DNA from: Halalkalibacter urbisdiaboli
GTDB taxonomy: Bacteria; Bacillota; Bacilli; Bacillales; Bacillaceae_D
Reading direction: 5' to 3'
DNA length: 64,000 bases
Assembly: GCF_002156385.1 (NCBI RefSeq)
Contig: NZ_MVJM01000004.1
Location: 1,533-65,532, forward strand
The position numbers and the translations under genes were made by a program. Below, in pieces: positions 53,418-62,207 of this stretch (within the stretch, counting starts at the first letter, position 1; the number at the start of each line of letters is the position of its first letter). Below the pieces are notes generated by a model. The model saw only the letters and a list, made by a program, of their open reading frames with translations. It searched no databases and was not told where the DNA came from.

Positions 53418-54360
53418 CCTTTTTCTCTCCATTCCCTATACGAATTTGCGGATCTAGCAACCGATACGATAAATCAACAATAAGATTGACCATAACTACA
53501 GCCACGCCAGTAAACAAAATATATCCTTGAATGACGGGATAATCGCGTTTAAAGACTGCATCAACTACCATTTTCCCTAGTCCCGGATAGGAAAAAATCA
53601 TTTCAACAACGACGCTACCGCCTAATAAACTACCAAAGCTCATGCCAAACATCGTCACGACAGGAAGTAAGGCAGAACGTAACGCATGCTTTGTGACAAT
53701 GGTCCATTCACTCAAGCCCCTTGCTCTCGCTGCACGAATGTATTCTTGAGAAAAGCTTTCAAGCAAGCCTGAACGTAATAATCTTGCATAAACAGCAGCC
53801 ATACCAAGACCTAATGTTAAGCATGGGAGGACCAAGTGTTTCATACTTCCAGTTCCTAATGCGGGCAACAAGGAAAGTTTAAAAGAGAATAAATAGATCA
53901 ATAATAAACCAAGCCAAAATGTCGGGACAGATGCTCCAACAAAAGCTAGTATTCTACTAACATGGTCAATCCATTTATTTTCGTTAACTGCTGAAAGTGT
54001 CCCAAGTAGGATAGCAATGCACATCATGACAACTAACCCACCAACGGTTAACTGTAGCGTTGGTATAACTTTTGTTGAAATTTCAGTGACAACGGGCTTA
54101 TTACTAATATAAGAATGACCTAAATCCAAGCGAACGACATTCATTAACCAAGTAGAGTATTGCATAAAAAGCGGCTGATCAAACTGTAGCTGTTTTCTTA
54201 ACTCTTCCTGTTCTTGCTGACTAACCGCAATTTCATCCGTTTGTAGCATCGTTCGAATAGGGTCTCCAGGTGCAATCTTCATTAGTCCAAACGTAATAAG
54301 CGACAATAATAGTAAAACGAAAGCCAATTGGACTAGTCTTTGAAATATAACGGTTTTCAC
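53395..54360 (-). CDS. Nik/Opp-type ABC transporter permease B
   Basis: A 321-aa permease of the OppB/NikB group. The N-terminal helix is followed by FGLMKIAPGDPIRTML and the EAA loop YIRAARARGLSEWTIVTKHALRSALLPVVTMFG. It starts directly after the binding-protein stop codon. Confidence 0.93.
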   Translation of the reverse strand: MKTVIFQRLVQLAFVLLLLSLITFGLMKIAPGDPIRTMLQTDEIAVSQQEQEELRKQLQFDQPLFMQYSTWLMNVVRLDLGHSYISNKPVVTEISTKVIPTLQLTVGGLVVMMCIAILLGTLSAVNENKWIDHVSRILAFVGASVPTFWLGLLLIYLFSFKLSLLPALGTGSMKHLVLPCLTLGLGMAAVYARLLRSGLLESFSQEYIRAARARGLSEWTIVTKHALRSALLPVVTMFGMSFGSLLGGSVVVEMIFSYPGLGKMVVDAVFKRDYPVIQGYILFTGVAVVMVNLIVDLSYRLLDPQIRIGNGEKKDVENSQT

Positions 54361-55908
54361 CTAGTTCACATCCAATGTATTTGTAAACATGTAATACTCT
54401 TCTGCTCCCGGTATCCAATTTGATACTCGTTCATTGATTCCAACAATAACGTGAGGATAGACGATATAAGAATGTGCTACATTCTCTTGGATAATCTCAA
54501 CTGCTTGCTTTTGTAGCTCTATACGCTTCTTTTGATCACTAGTTTGATTTAGCTCATGAATCACTCCATTTAATTTAGAAATGGCAATCTGACCTGGATT
54601 AAGTGACCCATCAGGTAGGAAGGCAACATTAAAGAAATAACCTCCATCGCCACGTGGTGCTGTCAAATTACTATATGTGACCAAATCCCAGCCTTCAGGT
54701 TGTTCATATAAAAAACTATCAATATTTTCTACATTCACAATTTCGATATCAATTCCAATTTTTGAGGCCTCTCCTTGGAGATATTGCGCAATCATCGGTA
54801 ACTCTGGTCGTGCTTGATAGGTTGCCAGCTTTAAAGAAAGGGTTTCTCCATCCTTTTCTAGCTTCCCTTCATGATTTAATTTATACCCCGCATCCTCTAA
54901 TAGTTCTTTTGCATATTCTGGGTCAAATGCTGGAACAGTTCCCTTATTTCCAAAAGAAAAAGATGGATTAAATGGACCGTTCGCAGCCGTTGCATGTCCG
55001 TTCATGATCTGATCTGCAATTACTCGACGATTAAGCAAAGCGTCTAGTGCTTGACGTACGTTTTTATCCTTCAAATGAGCATTTTGGAAATTATAAAGAA
55101 GGAAATGCACTCGCAAGCTCGGAAACGACTCAACACGAATGTCTTTTGTCTCCTCCAATGTTTCTACGATTTCAGGTGATAGGTGATAGGCAATTTCAGT
55201 ATCTCCAGACTGAAGACTAAGTGAGCGTACATTTGCATCAGAATTAAACGTAAAGAAAGCCCGACTAATCGTTGCAGGTCCGTCCCAATATTCAGCAAAA
55301 CGCTCAACTTCAATTTCTACATCTTGAGAATAGGAAACGACTTTAAATGGTCCCGTTCCAATCGGTTTATTCTCTATGTCATCTGCATTTACTTGAGCTA
55401 CTGACGCACTCGTATGAACTAATTCTGAGATAAAGGCCGGATATGGCTCGGTCGTTTTAAACGTCACCTCCTGCCCACTCGCCTCAATCGATTCAATTTT
55501 TAACAAGCTTTGCACCGCTGAACTAACATCTATGGCACGCTCAAACGATGCCTTTACTGCATCCCCATCTAAAGCTGTACCGTCATGGAAGGTGATGTTT
55601 TCTCGAATCTTAAACACCCACGTCTGATCATCGATCTGCTCCCACGATTCAGCTAGCCATGGTTGAATGTCAAGGTTTTCGTCAATTTTAACTAACGTCT
55701 CGGTAATACCGGCACGTACCGTAATTGATTCTATGTGCGGATCAAGACTAGTTGGTGAAAAACTAAATAAAAGGGATATTTCCTTTTCATTTTCTATTCC
55801 ATCTTGATGAGCAGATTCTTGTTTTGGGTTCGAATCTGCTTCCTCTATTGTTGAACATGCCGTACTAATGAACAGTATACATATAAGTATAGATAGCAAA
55901 CGTGTCAT
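54361..55908 (-). CDS. Nik/Opp-type substrate-binding lipoprotein (SBP_bac_5), probably for cobalt/nickel
   Basis: A 515-aa lipoprotein (lipobox LFISTAC). The SBP_bac_5 fold is seen as DENLDIQPWLAESWEQIDDQTWVFKIRENITFHDGTALDGDAVKASFER and NKPIGTGPFKVVSYS, near NikA/CntA-type metal-binding proteins. It leads the operon SBP - permease B - permease C - ATPase - ATPase - MATE. The cobalamin riboswitch upstream suggests that the cargo serves B12 supply, so cobalt (or a cobalt chelate) is the best guess. Residues alone do not prove the metal. Confidence 0.88.
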   Translation of the reverse strand: MTRLLSILICILFISTACSTIEEADSNPKQESAHQDGIENEKEISLLFSFSPTSLDPHIESITVRAGITETLVKIDENLDIQPWLAESWEQIDDQTWVFKIRENITFHDGTALDGDAVKASFERAIDVSSAVQSLLKIESIEASGQEVTFKTTEPYPAFISELVHTSASVAQVNADDIENKPIGTGPFKVVSYSQDVEIEVERFAEYWDGPATISRAFFTFNSDANVRSLSLQSGDTEIAYHLSPEIVETLEETKDIRVESFPSLRVHFLLYNFQNAHLKDKNVRQALDALLNRRVIADQIMNGHATAANGPFNPSFSFGNKGTVPAFDPEYAKELLEDAGYKLNHEGKLEKDGETLSLKLATYQARPELPMIAQYLQGEASKIGIDIEIVNVENIDSFLYEQPEGWDLVTYSNLTAPRGDGGYFFNVAFLPDGSLNPGQIAISKLNGVIHELNQTSDQKKRIELQKQAVEIIQENVAHSYIVYPHVIVGINERVSNWIPGAEEYYMFTNTLDVN

Positions 55909-56024
55909 TGTTTTTCCTCCTAAATTAACAAATCGTAACCATTACTATTTACATTAGACAAGTATAGTTAGAATCATGTTTAGTGTCAATACATATTTTG
56001 GAACTGCACCGACTTATCCCCAAT

Positions 56025-56053
56025 AAAAAAAGCCCTTTCCGAGTAGAAAGAGC
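56025..56053 (-). terminator. Riboswitch-controlled terminator (expression platform)
   Basis: On the minus strand GCTCTTTC ... GAAAGGGC followed by seven Ts, between the cobalamin aptamer and the first ABC gene. Ligand binding should favour this terminator and stop transcription. Confidence 0.75.
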
Positions 56054-56137
56054 GAAAACGACCTGGTTAAAAAACATGCTAAAATAAGCATAACCCGCCG
56101 TCTCACAGTCTCACTCCCCGAAGAATGGAAACTACTG

Positions 56138-56303
56138 AATATAGGCAGGTCTCCTGACTTGTGCATCCTCCTCTATGAAGCCTTCCCATACTTGGATTCG
56201 TTCCGCGTACAGTGGTTTTCTCCATATCGTCAACACTAACAGTTGCGGGGACAGTTCTGGAATTTCACCAGATTCCCTATTATGCCATAACGGCACCTAT
56301 ATT
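56138..56303 (-). promoter_or_regulatory. Cobalamin riboswitch
   Basis: The minus strand carries the AdoCbl riboswitch consensus: GGTGCCGTTATGGC near the 5' end, GGTGAAATTCCAGAACTGTCCCCGCAACTGT region (about 56240-56275) and the B12 box AAGTCAGGAGACCTGCCTAT (56141-56160). It lies about 230 bases before the Nik/Opp-type operon. Together with the terminator at 56025-56053 it should switch the operon off when B12 is plentiful. Confidence 0.96.
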
Positions 56304-56336
56304 CTAAAATAGATGTAATTAATTTCTATGAAACTA

Positions 56337-56365
56337 ATAGTATATAGAACGAATTAAAATATCAA
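56337..56365 (-). promoter_or_regulatory. Candidate promoter of the cobalamin-riboswitch operon
   Basis: TTGATA (56360-56365), a 17-base spacer and TACTAT (56337-56342) on the minus strand, about 35 bases before the aptamer. Confidence 0.5.
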
Positions 56366-56453
56366 GATATTTCGCAAATTTATCCCAACGTTTTATCGGA
56401 ATTTGAATATCTACAGAAAAAACATTAATCCTGCTTGAGTCTACCTCTGCTAT

Positions 56454-56564
56454 TTAACGAATCTGAACCGACGTACTCCTTGAACTATTTACATACGAGT
56501 TTTCCATAGTAGAATGAGCATTAACTTGATACGTCCCTTTAGCTGTCGCTCGTTTCGTTACCAT
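56454..56564 (-). CDS. Possible 36-aa peptide behind a GEMM-like element
   Basis: A short ORF with ATG start and AGGGG about 10 bases upstream. It is polar and rich in Ser, Thr and Asn (MVTKRATAKGTYQVNAHS, then ending STSVQIR). The composition recalls the end of a beta-sandwich domain of a surface protein, so it may be either a real small protein or a remnant. It begins inside the 3' part of the c-di-GMP-I-like RNA motif. Confidence 0.35.
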   Translation of the reverse strand: MVTKRATAKGTYQVNAHSTMENSYVNSSRSTSVQIR

Positions 56565-56618
56565 TGTGATAAACCCCTAAGCTTTGCGTCCCAAAGTTTC
56601 CCTCGGTTTGCCGTTTCT
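56548..56618 (-). promoter_or_regulatory. Degenerate c-di-GMP-I (GEMM) riboswitch-like element
   Basis: On the minus strand GGCAAACC (56605-56612), a stem closed by a GAAA tetraloop (56597-56600), then the exact core GGGACGCAAAGC (56581-56592), then GGGGTTTA and ATGGTAAC, which recall the tetraloop-receptor and second stem. These are the hallmark blocks of the GEMM aptamer. The expected GTTACC arm of the second stem is not seen, so the RNA may be decayed or a variant. Confidence 0.6.
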
Positions 56619-56670
56619 AATATACCTCGCAAAAACGTTGTAGTGTGACCTATTTAATCGTTTATTATGA

Positions 56671-57717
56671 TTATAAAAACTTAACACAAACTGCTTCCGG
56701 CACTTGAATATCTGATTGTAAAAGGGTTAATTTCCCACTTAACTGATCTCTTGAAAACAGCACGAGGTTACCTGTTTCCTGATTAGAGGCAATCAGGAAG
56801 GCTTCTGTCGGATCAAGAACAAAGTCACGTGGCCACTGCCCTTCTGTTGACGTATTCTCAATAAACGTTAGTTCATCAGAATCCTTTTCAACACTAAAGA
56901 TTGCAAGACTATCATGTCCACGATTTCCAGCATAGACAAATTGACCATCAGAAGAAATGTGAATCGCGCTACCTTGATTATTTTCAGTAAAGTCAGTAGG
57001 AATTGTTGAAATATACTGCTTTTCCGTAAAACGACCATCTTCTTCATTGTAAGCTAATACAATGACCTCAGAGCTTAACTCCGTCATGACGTAAGCTGTT
57101 TTTCCATTAGGATGGAATGCAAGATGACGTGGGCCACTTCCTGGTTTTACCGATAACGTTTGGACTTTTTCTAATGCTCCATTATCGATAGCATATGTAA
57201 AAATTTGATCGCAGCCTAAGTCAACGCCGATAACATACTTTTCATCAGGCGTAAATCCTGCATAGTGAGCATGTGGTTTTTCTTGTCTCTCTTTGTTAGG
57301 TCCTGACCCTTCGTGCTGCATAATCGAAGTGACAGGGGCAATTGCACCATCTTCTTTTAATAAATATGAATCAATCGTTCCTTTATGGTAATTTGCCGTT
57401 ACTAGCTGGTGATTTTCGCGATCTGTACTCACGTGACATGGAGAAGCACCGTCCATAAGCTGGTGATTGATTTTTGTTAGTTCCTTATTGTTGTCAATGG
57501 CATAAGAAGCAACACCGCCTTGGTCTCCCTCTTTTCCAACAGCATAAAGATAATTCCCATCATGGCTAATTGTTACATAAGTAGGATTATCAAAAGTGGC
57601 AGCTACCTGAACATCACGAATTTGTTTTGCTTCAGTATCTAATCGAAAACGATAGATCCCCTTACTTTCTTTCTTTGTATATGTACCTACATAACCGATA
57701 AACGTTTTTTCACTCAT
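56671..57717 (-). CDS. 6-phosphogluconolactonase, beta-propeller type (YkgB/Pgl-like)
   Basis: A 348-aa seven-bladed propeller lactonase. Family features are FIGYVGTYTKKESKGIYRFRLD, NPTYVTISHDGNYLYAVG, EKPHAHYAGFTPDEKYVIGVDLGCDQIFTY, GSGPRHLAFHPNGKTAYVMTEL and WPRDFVLDPTEAFLIASNQ. It hydrolyses 6-phosphogluconolactone in the pentose phosphate pathway, or related lactones. ATG at 57717 has GGGAGGG upstream. It is a single gene. Confidence 0.92.
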   Translation of the reverse strand: MSEKTFIGYVGTYTKKESKGIYRFRLDTEAKQIRDVQVAATFDNPTYVTISHDGNYLYAVGKEGDQGGVASYAIDNNKELTKINHQLMDGASPCHVSTDRENHQLVTANYHKGTIDSYLLKEDGAIAPVTSIMQHEGSGPNKERQEKPHAHYAGFTPDEKYVIGVDLGCDQIFTYAIDNGALEKVQTLSVKPGSGPRHLAFHPNGKTAYVMTELSSEVIVLAYNEEDGRFTEKQYISTIPTDFTENNQGSAIHISSDGQFVYAGNRGHDSLAIFSVEKDSDELTFIENTSTEGQWPRDFVLDPTEAFLIASNQETGNLVLFSRDQLSGKLTLLQSDIQVPEAVCVKFL

Positions 57718-57898
57718 AAAAGACAATCCCTCCCAAAAAAATGAATATTTTTATTGTATCATAGATTCTTTCTATTTCTTTACTCGTCTATACGAAAACC
57801 AAGAAGCATTTTTTTATAAAAAAGAGAGTGAGACGAGGCCACTGAATAACTACTTCTTGTAACTCGAAGAAGAAGTATTGGTCCCCTCTAAACAAAAG

Positions 57899-57922
57899 AT
57901 GACAAAGTTTAAACTTTGTCAC
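57899..57922 (-). terminator. Terminator after the dehydrogenase gene
   Basis: TGACAAAGTTTAAACTTTGTCA, a 22-base perfect palindrome shortly after the stop codon, followed on the minus strand by TCTTTTGTTT. Confidence 0.7.
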
Positions 57923-57932
57923 CTTGTCTGAT

Positions 57933-58991
57933 CTAATAAGATAATAGTTTCGTATGAATGTGTGTAATCACGTCCTGCATGCTTGAAGAACCACCAAGAT
58001 CTCTCGTTTTAACACCCTCAGCAATAGTCTCAGTAGCGGCTCTAAACAATAAGGTACCTAGTTCATGTAGCTGAAGATGATCCAACATCATTTTTGCCGT
58101 CCATAGCTGTCCAATTGGGTTCGCTATGCCTTGTCCGATAATGTCAGGAGCAGATCCGTGTACTGGTTCAAACATCGATGGATATTTTCCATTTAAATTA
58201 ATATTCGCTGCTGGTGCAATCCCGATACTTCCCATAACAGCTGCACCTAAATCTGTTAGGATATCACCAAATAAATTACTAGCGACAATGACATCAAAAT
58301 GTTGTGGCTTTGACACAAGGAAAGCACATAAAGCATCGATATGATTGCTTTCTGTTTGAATGCTCGGAAAGTCATTACTGACTTCTTGGAATACTTCATC
58401 CCAAAACGGCATGCTATGTACAATCCCGTTTGATTTTGTCGCACTCGTTACTTGGCCTCTTCGTTGTTCTGCTAAATCAAACGCATAACGAATCGTTCTT
58501 TCAGTTGCCTTCTTTGTAAAGACAGCATTTTGAATCGCTAACTCATCTTCGCCACTATGAATTCTTCCACCAACTTCACTATACTCTCCCTCACTATTTT
58601 CACGAACAACAATAAAATTAAAGTCATTTGGCTTCGCTAGTGGTGACTTAACACCTTGGATATATTGTGCTGGTCGAACGTTAATAACCTGTTCACACTC
58701 ACGACGAATCTTAATAAGCAATCCCCATAACGAAACATGGTCAGCGACAAGTTTAGGATTGCCGACAGCTCCTAGGTAAATGGCGTCGGTTTGATGTAAT
58801 TGCTTCATTCCATCCTTTGGCATCATTTCACCGTGCTCTAAGTAATATTCGCAGCTCCAAGAATGGCTTTCATACTCAAAACGAACTCCTCCATGAATAT
58901 CCGCTAATGTATCTAAAATTTCTAAAGTAGCTGGAACAACTTCTTTACCAATTCCATCGCCCGGAATCACTGATAACCGAATTTTACTCAT
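57933..58991 (-). CDS. Tartrate/D-malate-type beta-decarboxylating dehydrogenase (TtuC/DmlA/YcsA)
   Basis: A 352-aa enzyme of the isocitrate/isopropylmalate dehydrogenase family. Motifs are IPGDGIGKEVVPATLEIL, IKIRRECEQVINVRPAQ, VVRENSEGEYSEVGG, VTSATKSNG and the nucleotide loop FEPVHGSAPDIIGQGIANP. The SLWGLLIKIRRE substrate loop fits the tartrate/D-malate group more than leuB. It is the last gene of the TAXI-TRAP cluster, so it probably oxidises the imported organic acid. Confidence 0.9.
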   Translation of the reverse strand: MSKIRLSVIPGDGIGKEVVPATLEILDTLADIHGGVRFEYESHSWSCEYYLEHGEMMPKDGMKQLHQTDAIYLGAVGNPKLVADHVSLWGLLIKIRRECEQVINVRPAQYIQGVKSPLAKPNDFNFIVVRENSEGEYSEVGGRIHSGEDELAIQNAVFTKKATERTIRYAFDLAEQRRGQVTSATKSNGIVHSMPFWDEVFQEVSNDFPSIQTESNHIDALCAFLVSKPQHFDVIVASNLFGDILTDLGAAVMGSIGIAPAANINLNGKYPSMFEPVHGSAPDIIGQGIANPIGQLWTAKMMLDHLQLHELGTLLFRAATETIAEGVKTRDLGGSSSMQDVITHIHTKLLSY

Positions 58992-59016
58992 AATGATTCT
59001 CTCCTTTTACAATACA

Positions 59017-59050
59017 ATAGGACCTAGTCTACAATGCTACTAGGCCCTAT
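59017..59050 (-). other. Intercistronic hairpin
   Basis: ATAGGACCTAGT ... ACTAGGCCCTAT between the TRAP permease and dehydrogenase genes. The minus-strand tail is not T-rich enough for a firm terminator, so it may attenuate or protect mRNA. Confidence 0.5.
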
Positions 59051-59064
59051 CGTTGTCAGTGATT

Positions 59065-61053
59065 TTACGCTTTTATAGATGTACCACCTGTAGGAATACC
59101 ATCGTCTTTTTTCACTAGCATTAATTGAACAACAACAGCTACTCCGATAATTGCTAATGCAATTAAATCAGATACATAACCTGAGTAAATAGAGCATAAA
59201 GCAGCAGCTACTAACAGGATTCTAGTAATAAGCGTTGCCTTGCGTCCTACAAACCATGCTTGAACACTCGCAGCTAAAAGATAGATACCAATCGATGCTG
59301 TAATAACTGCAATCGTAATATCTAATCCGCTACCAACCATCAATATTTCTGGACTGTAGATGAACATAAATGGAACGATAAACGCCGCAATCCCAAGCCT
59401 AAATGCTTGGACCCCTGTTTTCATCGGATCCGTACCGGCGACACCAGCCGCCGCATACGCAGCTAATGCAACTGGAGGCGTAATTGCTGACATAACAGCA
59501 TAATAGAAAACAAACATATGAGCATATAGTGGCTCAATCCCTAAATTAATTAAACCTGGTGCTACAACTGAGGCTGCTACAGCGTAAGCAGCAGTTGTTG
59601 GCATCCCCATTCCTAGTAAAATCGCAATAAACATCGCAAACAATAGCGCTAAAAACTGACTGCTTCCTGCAACAGAGAATAGCATGGAGCTAAAACGTAA
59701 GCCAACACCAGTTAATGAGATAACACCAACGATTATACCTGCACACGCGCAAACAGCAAGAAGCTGGATTGTATTTTTCATCCCTAGCTCAAGTGCGCCA
59801 ATAATTTTCTTAATACCCATTCTTGTTTCTTTTCTAAATAAACTTACAATTAAACAAGCGATAATACTATATGTCCCAGACATAATGACTGAATATCCAT
59901 TAAGAAGCATTCCTATTAGAAGGATAATCGGTAAGAATAAATACGACTTCTTTAAAATCATCTTCAAGCTTGGTAAATCTTTTCTTGCGATTCCCTTCAT
60001 CCCTTTTTTAATAGCTTCAAAGTCTACCATTAAATAAACAGATAAGAAATACAATAACGCTGGAATCGTTGCTGCGATAACAATTTCACTGTAGCGAATA
60101 CCAGTGATTTCAGCCATTAAGAAAGCACCAGCACCCATAATCGGGATCATAATTTGACCACCAGCGGACGCTGTAGCTTCGGTAGCAGCTGCAAAACGGC
60201 CATTATAACCAACGCGCTTCATTAACGGAATTGTTAATGAACCGGTTGCAACCGCATTACCAGCAGACGTTCCATTCATCATTCCCATTAAACCACTAGA
60301 AATAACCGAAACTTTCGCAGGACCCCCACGCATACCACCTGCGAGCGAGAATGAAAAGTCAATAAAGTATCGACCTACACCTGACATTTGTAAAAAGGAA
60401 CCGAAAATAATAAATAGTAGAATGTACTTCGAGGAGACATCAAGTGTAACCCCAAAAATACCATCTAACCCGTAAATATATGTCGTAAAACGCTCAATAC
60501 TATATCCACTATGATTTAAAATACTCGGTAAATAAGGTCCTAAAAATGCATACAAAATAAAAATTCCCGCTAATATCGGTAATGTCCATCCACTTGTACG
60601 ACGCGTAAGCTCAAGAACGAGAAGCACTCCAACTAAAGCAACTACAAAATCCATTGTCGTCGGCATAACACCGAAACGGAATAGAAGCTGTTTTAAGTTC
60701 ATGGCAATATAAATAAACGTTCCAATACTCGCTAAAATTAAAAGCCAATCAACGATATGAATTCGATTTGATGCTTTTTTCCAACCTGGAAACAGTATAA
60801 ACCCGAGAACAGCACCAAAAAGTAAATGTGTACTTCTAAATAACCACGGGTCAATCGGTTTGAAATTTAAAATATATAAATGGAATAAAGCACCCGCTAC
60901 GGCGATAATTGTAAAAATCCACCTAATCCCACCTGAGAGATTTCTAGCTTCTGATGAGCTTTCGACTTGTTCCTCATTATTGTCGTTTTCATCTAGCATA
61001 CTACCTAATGATTTTGTTTCAACTTCCTTAGCGCTGTTTACATCTTTGCTCAT
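59065..61053 (-). CDS. TRAP transporter fused 4TM/12TM permease (TAXI type)
   Basis: A 662-aa protein joining small and large TRAP membrane parts. The N-terminal about 45 aa are polar, helices follow, and the DctM-like part has GNAVATGSLTIPLMKRVGYNGRFAAATEATASAGGQIMIPIMGAGAFLMAEITG and MGMPTTAAYAVAASVVAPGLINLGIEPL. Fused permeases of this type work with TAXI receptors, as encoded 69 bases upstream. Confidence 0.94.
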   Translation of the reverse strand: MSKDVNSAKEVETKSLGSMLDENDNNEEQVESSSEARNLSGGIRWIFTIIAVAGALFHLYILNFKPIDPWLFRSTHLLFGAVLGFILFPGWKKASNRIHIVDWLLILASIGTFIYIAMNLKQLLFRFGVMPTTMDFVVALVGVLLVLELTRRTSGWTLPILAGIFILYAFLGPYLPSILNHSGYSIERFTTYIYGLDGIFGVTLDVSSKYILLFIIFGSFLQMSGVGRYFIDFSFSLAGGMRGGPAKVSVISSGLMGMMNGTSAGNAVATGSLTIPLMKRVGYNGRFAAATEATASAGGQIMIPIMGAGAFLMAEITGIRYSEIVIAATIPALLYFLSVYLMVDFEAIKKGMKGIARKDLPSLKMILKKSYLFLPIILLIGMLLNGYSVIMSGTYSIIACLIVSLFRKETRMGIKKIIGALELGMKNTIQLLAVCACAGIIVGVISLTGVGLRFSSMLFSVAGSSQFLALLFAMFIAILLGMGMPTTAAYAVAASVVAPGLINLGIEPLYAHMFVFYYAVMSAITPPVALAAYAAAGVAGTDPMKTGVQAFRLGIAAFIVPFMFIYSPEILMVGSGLDITIAVITASIGIYLLAASVQAWFVGRKATLITRILLVAAALCSIYSGYVSDLIALAIIGVAVVVQLMLVKKDDGIPTGGTSIKA

Positions 61054-61075
61054 AATTACCCCTCCTTGCTAGAAT

Positions 61076-61101
61076 CCCTATCCTCAATATCGAGGATAGG
61101 G
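61076..61101 (-). other. Intercistronic hairpin after the TAXI receptor gene
   Basis: CCCTATCCTC ... GAGGATAGGG, a 10-bp perfect stem with a 6-base loop and no T-run. Such stems often protect the mRNA of abundant binding proteins. Confidence 0.5.
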
Positions 61102-61122
61102 TCCCGGGTTTGATTATTTCTA

Positions 61123-62184
61123 TTATTCCCACTCAGCCGGGTAAACCGACTCTGGTAATTCAATTCCAATTTCTTCATAGTACTTAATTGCACCAGGGTG
61201 TAATGGTACGCTGTCGTTAATTGTGATTGCTTCAGCAACCGCTTCCTCCATTGAAGCATGTGTTCCAATTAACTCATCCTGGTTCTCATGATACGCCTTT
61301 ACTAAGTCATAAACGAAGTCAGGGTTTGCATCTTTATGAACGATACCAAAGTTAAACATTGCAATTGTTTCAATATCATGGTCTAGCGTTGTATACGTAT
61401 CCGCCGGAATCGTGAATGGGAAGAAGTATGGGAACTCCTCGATGACTTTATCTCTCATTTCCCCATCGATACCGAAGAAATTAATTTTACGTTGAACTTC
61501 GATTTCTGATACAGCTGAAATTGGAATACCAGCAGCATAACCGATGATATCTAATTGTCCATCCATTTGCTGAGAAGCCATGTCACTTGCCCCAGCTTGA
61601 ACGTTTTCCGTATCAAGACCTAACACATCATGGATTAAAGGTACGTACGTACCAGAAGTTCCACCAGCTGGCCCTACACCAACACGTTGTCCAGCAATCT
61701 CTTCAATTGAATCTACTCCCGAATCCTCTAATGCCCACCAGTGAATTGGTGTTGTATACATTGGGAACGCAATACGTACATCTTCCATTTTGTTACCCGC
61801 TGTCCATTCACCAGTTCCTGTATACCCTTCATAAGCAGGTCCTAACGTTACGAAACCAACATCTTGGTCACCAGCTTGTGTTAATTGCATGTTATGAACT
61901 GGTCCACCCGTTACCTCAACGTTTGCTGTTACATCTAGCTCATTCTCAAGTAAAGAAGCTAAACCTCCACCGACGATAAAATACGTTCCACCTTGAGACG
62001 CTGTTCCAACTTTAACTGTTTTCGGATAGTCCTGATAGCTCACTTCCTGTGATGCTGCTTCTCCACCTTCATTAGCGTCTTTCTCTTCACTTGTTGATGT
62101 ATCACTACCTCCACAGGCTGCTGTAAATACTAGTGATAAACCAGCAACTAAACCTAATGTTTTCTTCTTCCAGTTCCAACTCAT
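61123..62184 (-). CDS. TAXI family TRAP solute receptor lipoprotein
   Basis: A 353-aa lipoprotein (lipobox LVFTAAC). The TAXI pattern is KVGTASQGGTYFIVGGGLASLLE, then VTGGPVHNMQLTQAGDQDVGFVTLGPAYEGY and VGVGPAGGTSGTYVPLIHDVLG. It captures an organic acid such as glutamate, glutarate or a dicarboxylate for the fused permease. Confidence 0.94.
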   Translation of the reverse strand: MSWNWKKKTLGLVAGLSLVFTAACGGSDTSTSEEKDANEGGEAASQEVSYQDYPKTVKVGTASQGGTYFIVGGGLASLLENELDVTANVEVTGGPVHNMQLTQAGDQDVGFVTLGPAYEGYTGTGEWTAGNKMEDVRIAFPMYTTPIHWWALEDSGVDSIEEIAGQRVGVGPAGGTSGTYVPLIHDVLGLDTENVQAGASDMASQQMDGQLDIIGYAAGIPISAVSEIEVQRKINFFGIDGEMRDKVIEEFPYFFPFTIPADTYTTLDHDIETIAMFNFGIVHKDANPDFVYDLVKAYHENQDELIGTHASMEEAVAEAITINDSVPLHPGAIKYYEEIGIELPESVYPAEWE

Positions 62185-62207
62185 TCTATATTCCCCCTTA
62201 AAGTTAT

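Noticed and set aside
57820-57890. Imperfect inverted repeat downstream of the lactonase promoter region
   Set aside because: Pairing is patchy and there is no T-run; not supported as a terminator or riboswitch.
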